Shown: piece by piece, positions 7,923 through 15,567 of the stretch
How positions within the stretch are numbered: the first letter of the stretch is position 1
How the letters are laid out: every line of letters begins with the position of its first letter
DNA from: a bacterium
Lineage (GTDB): Bacteria; B130-G9
DNA length: 40,009 bases
Assembly (NCBI GenBank): GCA_021160245.1
Contig: JAGHCW010000088.1
Coordinates: 1 to 40,009, forward strand
Direction: 5' to 3'
The notes under the pieces: generated by a model
What the model was told of the DNA's origin: nothing
Databases searched by the model: none
The model's input: only the letters and a program-made list of their open reading frames with translations
Translations under genes and position numbers: made by a program

Positions 7923-8996
7923 CTAGTCCTTTGATCGCTGCTTGACCCCAAGAAGAATCCCGATTATCACGAACGTCGCTGCCGCATAGAGCAACAAAAA
8001 CGCCGCCTGACCAACTCTCATTGTCGATACTAAGATCGCGAGAAGCCCCATCAAACTCGCAATCAGGTAAATGAAGAGAACCGCCCTTGGCTGGCTCATC
8101 CCAAATGATACTAACCGATGGGAAAAATGATTCTTATCGCCCAAGAATATGGGAGAGCCTCGTCGCCAGCGAATCCACACTACGGATGCAGTATCGAAGA
8201 TCGGCACCGCCAGAACCAAAATCGGCGTCATCACTGCGAGGCGAGGCACCTCAGTTACCCTTGTGTAAACGCCTAGAACTGCCACGGACGCCAGGATGAA
8301 GCCGACAAACATGCTGCCGGCGTCGCCCATGAATATTTTCGAGGGATGAATGTTAAAGCGCAAAAAGCCCAGGCAGCTGCCTCCAATGGCAAGCGACAGC
8401 ATGGAGACGATCGGCTCATGCTGCATCGTGCCAATCACCGCGAACGAGACCGAGGCAATCACCCCTACACCTGCTGAGAGACCATCCATGTTGTCCAGCA
8501 AGTTGAATGAATTGGTTATGCCGACGACCCAGATGACAGTGACTAAAAAGGCAAGGAGCCTGCTTGCGTCAGCCACAAATATCGAGAGTGTGACATCGGC
8601 CATGGCTATAATCAGCGCGGCTGCGATGCTGACGAGAATCTGCGTGAGCAATTTGATCCTGGGCGTGATTGGTCGTATGTCGTCGATCAATCCGACGAGC
8701 ATTATGACCGTGCCTCCGGCCGCGATTGAGATGACCTGAGTCAGATAGCCTTTGGCTATGTAGCCTAGTAGCCAAAGACACAGAAGCAGCGTGTTGAATG
8801 ATAGGTATATCGCAAGCCCGCCTAGTAGCGGTTTTGGGTTCTGATGGACCTTTCTATGATTTGGAACGTCAAGGACGTCAAATCGAAGGGCCAGACGGCG
8901 GCAAAGTGGAGTGAGCAGTATCGCCAGAAGCATTCCAAAGACCAGAATGCCCGCCTGAAATAAGATCATCTGTTTCGGGCCTAGCAAGAAGTCCAT
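7923..8996 (-). CDS. WecA/TagO-family undecaprenyl-phosphate sugar-1-phosphate transferase
   Basis: Polytopic inner-membrane enzyme that transfers a sugar-1-phosphate (GlcNAc-1-P in WecA) from UDP-sugar to undecaprenyl phosphate, the first step of O-antigen, enterobacterial-antigen or similar polymer synthesis. About ten hydrophobic segments are visible. Diagnostic motifs: 'VPNHRKVHQNPKPLLGG', 'GLIDDIRPI' (the DDxx(D/N) magnesium/substrate motif), 'SFNLLDNMDGLSAG', 'FNIHPSKIFMGDAGS' and the cytoplasmic 'GDKNHFSHRL'. The track extends to 9107, but the extra N-terminus is encoded by a dispersed repeat; the ATG at 8996 with GGAAAG upstream leads straight into the first membrane helix and gives 357 residues. 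The epimerase gene upstream could act on the same polymer. Confidence 0.92.
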   Translation of the reverse strand: MDFLLGPKQMILFQAGILVFGMLLAILLTPLCRRLALRFDVLDVPNHRKVHQNPKPLLGGLAIYLSFNTLLLCLWLLGYIAKGYLTQVISIAAGGTVIMLVGLIDDIRPITPRIKLLTQILVSIAAALIIAMADVTLSIFVADASRLLAFLVTVIWVVGITNSFNLLDNMDGLSAGVGVIASVSFAVIGTMQHEPIVSMLSLAIGGSCLGFLRFNIHPSKIFMGDAGSMFVGFILASVAVLGVYTRVTEVPRLAVMTPILVLAVPIFDTASVVWIRWRRGSPIFLGDKNHFSHRLVSFGMSQPRAVLFIYLIASLMGLLAILVSTMRVGQAAFLLLYAAATFVIIGILLGVKQRSKD

Positions 8997-9061
8997 TTCA
9001 CACTTTCCAGTTGATGTTATGAAACCGGGGACAATTGGCGCAGGACGCCCTTGGGATCGTA

Positions 9062-9125
9062 AAGGTGGGGCTTCTCTCCGCCCACTTATATACTTGGGCA
9101 GACACAAGACTTGCCCCTACACCTT
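9062..9125. repeat. Dispersed intergenic hairpin repeat, family A, copy 2
   Basis: Outer arms AAGGTGGGGC and GCCCCTACACCTT are nearly complementary; inside is TATATACTTGGGCA-GACACAAGACT-TGCCC, a nested hairpin. The TATAT/GACACAAG core matches copy 1 at 7794-7852. It lies in the 5' region of the WecA-like gene and explains the spurious N-terminal extension of that ORF. Confidence 0.55.
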
Positions 9126-9275
9126 GAGCAGAGACAGAGCCCGCTCCCACCTGTTGTTCGCCGAGATCAATCATCCCGCTACGTCCTCATCGAAAAATGG
9201 CCTGTGACCCAGCCTCTCATGAGCTGTCCAATGGGCCAAGCGAGACAGTAATGCCTCAACTCTTGATTGAAGAGC

Positions 9276-10235
9276 TTACCCCCTGAAATACTCAATCGTC
9301 CTTGCCAGTGCCTCTTCCAGATTTACTTCCGGCTCAAAGCCAATAGTCTCTTTCAGTTTGCTCGTGTCCGGCGTCCCTCGTTCAATATCCTCAAATCCTC
9401 TTTCATAAGCTTGTTCGTATGGTACGTGCTCAATTACGGACTCGCTCTTTGTGAGGGATATTACTAGCTCAGCAAGCTCGCTTATGCTAATATCGCGCCT
9501 GTTGCCGATGTTGAAGACCTCGCCATTGGCCGCCGGCTCATCAATCAACGCGAGTATTGCCTTGATTGTGTCCTTGACATAGCAGAAACATCGCCTCTGA
9601 GAACCGTCGCCAAACACCGTGACGTTGTGGCCCAGAAGCGCCTGTTTGACGAACCGAGGAATGACCATGCCATATTGACCCGTCTGCCTCGGGCCGCAAT
9701 TATTGAAAAGCCGCACGATTACGACCGGTAGCTGCTTCTCACGATGATAGGCCAACGCCAAGAACTCATCAACCGCCTTGGTCGCGGAGTAACTCCAGCG
9801 AGCGATCGTTGTCGAGCCCAGAATCCGCTGAGCGTCTTCCCGAAGTGGGTCGGTCGTGTTCTTGCCATAAATCTCCGATGTTGACGTGAGGACTACTTTG
9901 CACTTGCTTCTGTTGGCTGCAGAGAGAACATTCTCTGTACCTGTGATATTGATCTGTATCGATTTGAGTGGGTTGTCTATTACATACTTCACGCCCACTG
10001 AAGCCGCGAGGTGAAATGCGATGTCAACCTCGCTCATAAGCTTATCGAGAACTGACTCGCTCATTATCGTGTCGATCACGAGGCGAAACCGCTTGTTACC
10101 CTCAAGATGCCTTACATTTTCAATCGAGCCTGTCGAAAGGTCGTCGATTACTGTGACTTTATCTCCGCGTTCGAGTAGCGCATCGGCAAGGTGAGACCCA
10201 ATGAACCCCGCGCCGCCCGTTATTAGAGCTTTCAT
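9276..10235 (-). CDS. NAD-dependent sugar-nucleotide epimerase/dehydratase (extended SDR)
   Basis: Cytoplasmic extended-SDR enzyme acting on a nucleotide sugar. The Rossmann motif 'TGGAGFIGSHLADALL' is at the N-terminus, followed by 'VIDDLSTG', which accepts NAD. The catalytic region reads 'TSTSEIYG' and 'WSYSATKAVDE' (YxxxK). 'RLFNNCGPRQ' and 'YVKDTIKAI' are typical of UDP-glucose 4-epimerase and UDP-glucuronate decarboxylase relatives. 319 residues is the normal length. The exact substrate cannot be read by eye, so I do not assign galE or uxs. The ATG at 10235 is internally consistent; the nearest purine-rich site is GAGG about 11 bases upstream. The WecA-like transferase follows 279 bp downstream. 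Confidence 0.9.
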   Translation of the reverse strand: MKALITGGAGFIGSHLADALLERGDKVTVIDDLSTGSIENVRHLEGNKRFRLVIDTIMSESVLDKLMSEVDIAFHLAASVGVKYVIDNPLKSIQINITGTENVLSAANRSKCKVVLTSTSEIYGKNTTDPLREDAQRILGSTTIARWSYSATKAVDEFLALAYHREKQLPVVIVRLFNNCGPRQTGQYGMVIPRFVKQALLGHNVTVFGDGSQRRCFCYVKDTIKAILALIDEPAANGEVFNIGNRRDISISELAELVISLTKSESVIEHVPYEQAYERGFEDIERGTPDTSKLKETIGFEPEVNLEEALARTIEYFRG

Positions 10236-10271
10236 GCTGCTGGATGCCTCGTTAAGAATGCTGACAAAAGA

Positions 10272-13200
10272 CTAGTGTAATCCTGAATTACCGAATGGCG
10301 AGTCAATGCAAACGCCATAATAGAGCTGCGTCCACCGCATGTTATCCTCGCCCTTTATCTGATACCAGTCGTTGCCTCCGGCGTCCAGAAGAATGCTGAG
10401 GCTAGACTTCCTACCTCCCTCACTCTGGTAACGACTCTCGCCCTGGTTCAAATGACCGGCCATTGCCCAATACATGTCATTACCACCGTTGTCAACCAGC
10501 GCCGAGAAACTCCTAGGACTAGTCGCGCTCTGGCTGAAGTCCTGGGCTAAGTAAATGTCATCTCCGGCGTTATCGACCAGTATCCCGACCGAGTTGTCAT
10601 GCGCGCAGCCCTGTGAGAGCGATCTGCAGAGATATGTGTCATCACCGTCATCATCGACCAGAAGCCCCACGGCAAGATGAATCCCCGAGGCGATTGAATA
10701 CTGCCTCGCCATGTACGTGTCATTGCCACTCCGGTTCATCAGCATGCCGAGACCTAGCCAATACGCTCCGGCAGTCCCAAAGAAGTCGCTCACGAAAGTA
10801 TCATCACCCGCGCTATCGATCAGAAGACCCACACCTCCGGACGCGTGGGGGTCTCCAATTTGGCTTAATCTAACGCCGAAACCATAGCCCTGCGACATCG
10901 ACGTCGTCCGAGGCGGCTCATACATGTGCTCGTATTCTCCGCCAGCGAAATAGAGATCATCGCCTCTTGTGTCCAGCAACACGCCTGCCCCGCGAATGTA
11001 GCCAAAGGCCTGGCCGTGCTCATCTACCGAATAAACATCATCTCCATTCTCATCTATCAAAAGACCAACGCCCATAAAACCAGCTCCCTGGCAGCACGTG
11101 TCCCCGTAATACTGGTCGGCGCCAAAGGAATCGTAGAGAATCCCAACACCGCCCCAGCCCGCGCCTTGCGAGAAATGCCCGGCCACATAGACGTCGTCGC
11201 CTCCCATGTCTATGCAGAAGCCGGCTCCGAGGCAGCCTGCTCCCTGAGCGTTATCCCCGTCGCTGTCGTAGAGATCGTCGCCGGCAACGTCTATGACGAC
11301 GGAGGCGGCGATGTCGTCCCGCATGTCGTGTGGAAGATAGTGCTTGTAGGTGTCGTTACCACCCAAATCCACGAGCAGAGCAGGCCAAGTCTCCTTCGAC
11401 ACGTCGGGCATTATGCGATATGTGTTATCGCCGGCGCCCCCAAGTATGATGCTCCCTATCGGCGTCTCAAATGTGAAGAGCACATCATCGGCAAGCGCCG
11501 AATGCCCGCCGCTCTTTGATGCCTTCTCTGCGCATTTGGCGAGTGCCGAACTTGAGAAGCCCAAGAGGGAGTCTATCACGCTGGCGATCACCGCACCACC
11601 GTGAAGTATCTTGCCCTTATCAATCCTCTGGTAGATTTCGAAGTTCGAGAACAAAGGCGACAGGTTTGATATGAAGTTCGGGTTCATGATGTCTCTGAAT
11701 ACTTTCTCTCTCTCGATATCCTCCAGATCATCAAGCGCCTCGTCTCGAAGCCTCGTTGCCTCGTCCATGGCGAGAATTAGAAGGCCGAGAGCCTCCTGAA
11801 TGCTCGAGTCGATTGAGCTACCAACGGTATTTAAGTATTCCTCTTGTGTTGCAGTTAGGAATGCTCCGTGCCGCTTATAGACCGCCCGAATCGCCTCCGC
11901 AAGAGGAGCCTCACCAAATATATGCGAAAACGAGGGGGACTCAACCACGATGTCTGCCATCGCTCCGGCCTCAATGATCTTATCGGTAAGCGAGACTGCC
12001 TCGAACTCGATAGCGTCCGCCAGTTCTCGCAGCACCGCTGGGCCCTGGTCCGGGGCCTGCTCGAGAACGTATTCTACAAGGTTCAATCTATAGACATCCC
12101 TGTAAACAGGCCATGTTACAATCGGGAGGGACTCATAGCTGTGCCCGGCCAGTTTAAGCGCCTCGTCAAGCATGGTTGTCGGCGCCAATGGGTCCCGATT
12201 GAGCGCGCTGCATCCTAAGCTTCTGGGCAGTAGTGAGCGATGTAAAGAAGCGACATCATCCGGACACTCAGCAAGCGCCATGTCTCCTACAATTTGGTTC
12301 TCAGCGCGTTGGCTGTCAAAGGAGACTGCCCTGCTCGGACGACCCAAGCAGTAAAGATAGCCATTCATGCAGGGCACATAGAGTTGCCCATCCGCGTCCA
12401 AGAGGACCGAGCCATAAGCTCCACTTCCGCGCTCAGGTAAGAGCTTGCCCGTTCCGCCCTCGAGATCTGCCTTCCATTGTAGTCTAGTGACGCTGTCTCT
12501 GATGCACAAGAGGCTCCTGTCGATCGTGCCCAGATAGCTCCTGCCGGCAACGTCCACGAGCGGAGAAGCCGAATAGTAACAGGGATACTCGGATGTGTCC
12601 TCATAAGTCCCAACCAACTCTCCGGATGACCTTATAAGGTAGAAACTGCTACGCATTGTCCCAAAGCGAATGTTCCCGAAGGGATCAATGGACGGTGAGC
12701 CGAAGATCGTCCCGTCGGCCTCGAAACGCCAGGCCTCGGAGCCGTCAGGCAAGACCTTAAATAGCGTGCCGGACATTGTGCCAAACACTATGCCGCCATC
12801 CGGCCCTACAGCGGGTGTCGAATGTATTCTGCCACCGGCCTCAAAGCTCCATTTCAGAGTGCCAGATGGATTAAAGGCGTAGAGATTGCCGTCGTAAGAA
12901 CCCGCGTAGAGCTCCCCCTGTTCTGATACCGCGGGCGACGAGGAGACCCAATCCTGAGTCTGATATGACCAAAGCAGAGCTCCGTCGCCTGTCAACGAAT
13001 ATACTTTGCCGTCGTCCGAGCCGAACGCGACCATTTGTCCGCTGCCATCAAGAACGTAACCCACAGGTGAGGAGAAGACCGCGCCGCCAGTCTCATAGAC
13101 CCATTCAAGCTCGCCGGAGTAGGAAAGGGCATAGAGATTGCCGTCGAGGGACCCTACATAGACTTTGCCGCCGGCAAGTAGTGGCGATGAATATACGCAA

Positions 13201-13505
13201 TCGCCCGTTTCAAAAGTCCAGAGCGGCTCTCCGTTGAGGTTGCAGGCGTGAACTTTATTGTCATTCGCGCCGAAGACCAAAAGGTCGGACTCGCCGTCCA
13301 TTGCGGGTGTCGAACATATCCAGCTCTCCGCTTGATAGGACCATTTCACCTCGAGATTGGGTACTGTTGGCCCGGGGAACTCCGAAGAACCCGTTCGCTG
13401 TGGGCCACCGCGAAACATCATTGAGTCAGCATGCGCCCAGAGATTGCAGAGTGAAAACGAGAGTGCAACGAAGACCGCAAGCATCAAGGTCAATCGTCTG
13501 AACAT
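10272..13505 (-). CDS. Secreted PQQ-type beta-propeller protein with C-terminal GDDxY repeats
   Basis: A 1077-residue exported protein of unknown function. Residues 1-27 form a Sec signal peptide ('LMLAVFVALSFSLCNLWAHA'). Residues about 35-390 are a propeller made of PQQ/Trp-type blades, such as 'LYALSYSGELEWVYETGG' and 'LYAFNPSGTLKWSFEAGG'. A helical linker (about 400-660) has no repeat. From about 690 to 1060 there are roughly twelve copies of a 25-50 residue unit with consensus 'GVGLLIDxxGDDxYxxxxxSQGAG', for example 'DMGGDDVY', 'DENGDDVY', 'DTRGDDLY' and 'DNAGDDIY'. These acidic turns recall RTX calcium motifs but do not fit the GGxGxDxUx nonapeptide. ATG 13505 has AGGAGG nine bases upstream and is preferred over the TTG at 13508. 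Confidence 0.8.
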   Translation of the reverse strand: MFRRLTLMLAVFVALSFSLCNLWAHADSMMFRGGPQRTGSSEFPGPTVPNLEVKWSYQAESWICSTPAMDGESDLLVFGANDNKVHACNLNGEPLWTFETGDCVYSSPLLAGGKVYVGSLDGNLYALSYSGELEWVYETGGAVFSSPVGYVLDGSGQMVAFGSDDGKVYSLTGDGALLWSYQTQDWVSSSPAVSEQGELYAGSYDGNLYAFNPSGTLKWSFEAGGRIHSTPAVGPDGGIVFGTMSGTLFKVLPDGSEAWRFEADGTIFGSPSIDPFGNIRFGTMRSSFYLIRSSGELVGTYEDTSEYPCYYSASPLVDVAGRSYLGTIDRSLLCIRDSVTRLQWKADLEGGTGKLLPERGSGAYGSVLLDADGQLYVPCMNGYLYCLGRPSRAVSFDSQRAENQIVGDMALAECPDDVASLHRSLLPRSLGCSALNRDPLAPTTMLDEALKLAGHSYESLPIVTWPVYRDVYRLNLVEYVLEQAPDQGPAVLRELADAIEFEAVSLTDKIIEAGAMADIVVESPSFSHIFGEAPLAEAIRAVYKRHGAFLTATQEEYLNTVGSSIDSSIQEALGLLILAMDEATRLRDEALDDLEDIEREKVFRDIMNPNFISNLSPLFSNFEIYQRIDKGKILHGGAVIASVIDSLLGFSSSALAKCAEKASKSGGHSALADDVLFTFETPIGSIILGGAGDNTYRIMPDVSKETWPALLVDLGGNDTYKHYLPHDMRDDIAASVVIDVAGDDLYDSDGDNAQGAGCLGAGFCIDMGGDDVYVAGHFSQGAGWGGVGILYDSFGADQYYGDTCCQGAGFMGVGLLIDENGDDVYSVDEHGQAFGYIRGAGVLLDTRGDDLYFAGGEYEHMYEPPRTTSMSQGYGFGVRLSQIGDPHASGGVGLLIDSAGDDTFVSDFFGTAGAYWLGLGMLMNRSGNDTYMARQYSIASGIHLAVGLLVDDDGDDTYLCRSLSQGCAHDNSVGILVDNAGDDIYLAQDFSQSATSPRSFSALVDNGGNDMYWAMAGHLNQGESRYQSEGGRKSSLSILLDAGGNDWYQIKGEDNMRWTQLYYGVCIDSPFGNSGLH

Positions 13506-13957
13506 CAATTTGTGCCTCCTTGTCTAGGGACGGCGCCAGGCATTTGCTCCAACGCCAAGAAATTCCAACACTTTGAGTCTTATCTGAAGATTCATTTAAC
13601 CAAAATCCTCCAATCAGATCAAGAGGTTTGGCAACCCAATTAATTGTTCGCTCTATGTTGCGGCGCATAAGGCCTGCTGCCAGATGTTGTGTCATTGTGA
13701 ATTAGGGCCTGTTATTTAGAGCCGCGTCACGACCTACCCACGATAAGTTGTGGTGTCTGTGCTGAGCAGTTCGTGAACGCCCCCAACATGCAGCGGCTTT
13801 GCCATTCGATACACGATTCTCAGAGACGGCCTGAACAAGTAACCCATCCTCAGAGAGCCCACCCCACACATCTGATTTTTCGGGAGCGACTCTTACGCTT
13901 GATAACCTGCAACCATATCTAGTATTCTGAGTGAGAAGGGAGGATGTCTAGCTCAAT
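13506..13957. other. Divergent intergenic region
   Basis: About 450 bp between divergently transcribed genes, so it should hold promoters for both. The only reasonably formed signal I see is TTGATA (13899) - 18 bases - TATTCT (13923) facing the channel gene. AAGGAGG for the leftward gene lies next to its start. No RNA gene, repeat or convincing ORF is seen in the rest. Confidence 0.5.
13899..13928 (+). promoter_or_regulatory. Putative sigma70-type promoter for pentapeptide-channel gene
   Basis: TTGATA at 13899-13904 and TATTCT at 13923-13928, separated by 18 bases. Both are close to consensus and the predicted transcript would start just upstream of the GGGAGG at 13938. Assigned by eye only. 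Confidence 0.35.
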
Positions 13958-15448
13958 ATGGCACAAGATGAGAAGAAGAGCATCGGACAGGAAAGCGAAA
14001 AAACCAGCGCGGACGTCTGTAGCAGATGTTTTGAGACGAAGCAGGAGTCGTCCGAGCAATCCGCCCCCATTTACGGCAAGAGTCTGTGCCTCGAGTGCTG
14101 GGGCCCCAGTGAGCAGGAGCAGGCTGAGTACAAGGTATTCCTAGAGCGAGAGAAGGGCAATCTTAACGGAGCAAACCTCAAGGGCGTGAATCTTAGTGGC
14201 GCAGACCTTAGCGACGCAAACCTGAAGGAGGCAATTCTCGCCGGGACTAACCTGCAAGATGCGTTCCTAAAGCAAGCGAACCTCAAGGACGCCGACCTAA
14301 GTGACGCGAATCTCAAATCGGCCCAGCTCACGGAGGCTAATCTGCCGGACGCAAACCTCAGAGGGGCGAGCCTCAATCAATCAGAGCTCTGGAGCGCGAA
14401 TCTAAAAGGCGCCTCGCTTCAGAACGCAGACCTCGCCGGCGCGCATCTGAGAAGGGCCAATCTGCAGGGAGCAAACCTCAGGCAGGCTAATGCCGCCGAT
14501 GCTGATCTTTGGGGAGCGAATTTACGAGGCGCGTTGCTCCAGAATGCCAATCTTCAAAATGCGGGCCTCTTGCGGGCTGACCTTTGCGAGGCGGACTTAA
14601 GGGACGCGGATTTCACGGGGGCGAATCTATTCAAGGCAGACCTCAAAGAAGCCTATTTCTGGGAAGCCAAGCTGGAGGGGGCCAACATGCGGGAGGTTGA
14701 CCTCACGGGGGCGAGCCTTACGGGCGCCAATCTCTCCGGGGCCGACCTAGGCAAGGCCATTCTCTCGAACGTTGACTTGGAGCGAGCGAATCTCAGAGAA
14801 GCGGAGCTCAGCTATGCTGATCTCAGCAACGCAGACCTTCTATCCGCGGACGTTCGAGGCGCTAGGTTTATTGGGGCCAACGTCTCTGGCTCGAATCTCA
14901 TTGACCTTAATATGGAGCATTACACGCTCTGGACGATCGTCCGCGACATGGTCCGGTTCACTAGTAAGAAGCCTCGCGTCGAGATAACTCGCTGGGACGG
15001 CGTCGTTGGCCTCGATTCTGCGATGACCGACGATCTTACTAAACGCTACATCAGGGACATCAGCTATATAGAGACGTTTCGAGCGAAGCACCCTCAATGG
15101 GCGTTTATTTGGAGATGGACCTGCAACTACGGGCAGTCCTTCCTGCTTTGGGCCGGACTGTGCCTCGTCGTAGCCATGGCGTTCGGCAGCTTTTACGCCC
15201 ACACGGATATCGTAACACTGGCAGGTGGAAATAAGGCGCTTGATGCCGCCCAGGGAGCGGGACGGGCGCCAACTGCCCTAACGCCCTATTATTTCTCGAT
15301 CGTAACGTTCACAACGCTGGGATTCGGAGACGTAACGCCCAACAATTTCTGGGGCGAGCTTTGCGTTCTGATTGAGGTCTTATTGGGGTACATCGCTCTC
15401 GGCGGCCTGATGTCGATACTCGCGAACAAAGTCGCCCGCAGATCATGA
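13958..15448 (+). CDS. Zinc-ribbon / pentapeptide repeat / two-TM potassium-channel fusion
   Basis: Three parts are visible in this 496-residue protein. Residues 1-50 have C21-x2-C24 and C44-x2-C47, a likely zinc ribbon. Residues about 68-325 are continuous pentapeptide repeats ('ANLKGVNLSGADLSDANL'), a beta-helix of about 50 units. The C-terminus is a channel module of the Ion_trans_2 type: a first helix 'FLLWAGLCLVVAMAF', a pore loop with selectivity filter 'TTLGFGDVTP' (about residues 451-460), and a second helix 'LCVLIEVLLGYIALGGLMSILANKV'. The filter GFGD is a K+ channel variant of GYGD. The soluble part would be cytoplasmic, possibly a ligand- or protein-responsive gate (inference). The ATG at 13958 is fixed by an in-frame TAG at 13949; GGGAGG lies an unusually long 14 bases upstream. 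Confidence 0.88.
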   Translation: MAQDEKKSIGQESEKTSADVCSRCFETKQESSEQSAPIYGKSLCLECWGPSEQEQAEYKVFLEREKGNLNGANLKGVNLSGADLSDANLKEAILAGTNLQDAFLKQANLKDADLSDANLKSAQLTEANLPDANLRGASLNQSELWSANLKGASLQNADLAGAHLRRANLQGANLRQANAADADLWGANLRGALLQNANLQNAGLLRADLCEADLRDADFTGANLFKADLKEAYFWEAKLEGANMREVDLTGASLTGANLSGADLGKAILSNVDLERANLREAELSYADLSNADLLSADVRGARFIGANVSGSNLIDLNMEHYTLWTIVRDMVRFTSKKPRVEITRWDGVVGLDSAMTDDLTKRYIRDISYIETFRAKHPQWAFIWRWTCNYGQSFLLWAGLCLVVAMAFGSFYAHTDIVTLAGGNKALDAAQGAGRAPTALTPYYFSIVTFTTLGFGDVTPNNFWGELCVLIEVLLGYIALGGLMSILANKVARRS

Positions 15449-15490
15449 CGCTCATATCCCAAGAATTGCACAACCGGAACACCAGGCAGT

Positions 15491-15518
15491 GTAGGGGCGA
15501 TTCACGAATCGCCCTTAT
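15491..15518. repeat. Dispersed hairpin repeat, short family A-like copy
   Basis: GTAGGGGCGATTC followed by ACGAATCGCCC. The arms GGGCGATTC and GAATCGCCC (15495-15503 and 15506-15514) are perfectly complementary. It starts with the same GTAGGGGCG as copy 1 of family A but lacks the TATAT/GACACAAG core, so it may be a separate member of the group. Confidence 0.45.
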
Positions 15519-15567
15519 GCTAGCAAAACCGACTTATTGGAAAGCCACTAGAAACTGGAGGGATGAA

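Noticed and set aside
7743-7934. 63-aa plus-strand ORF
   Set aside because: Runs through a dispersed hairpin repeat and has no protein-like composition.
9276-10235. galE assignment
   Set aside because: Motifs fit several extended-SDR sugar-nucleotide enzymes; substrate cannot be decided by eye.
10926-11519. 197-aa plus-strand ORF in the GDDxY region
   Set aside because: Antisense shadow of the repeated C-terminal region of the secreted propeller protein.
10272-13505. RTX toxin / hemolysin-type calcium repeats
   Set aside because: The acidic motif GDDxY has a different register and longer, irregular spacing than the GGxGxDxUx nonapeptide, and no type I secretion genes are nearby.
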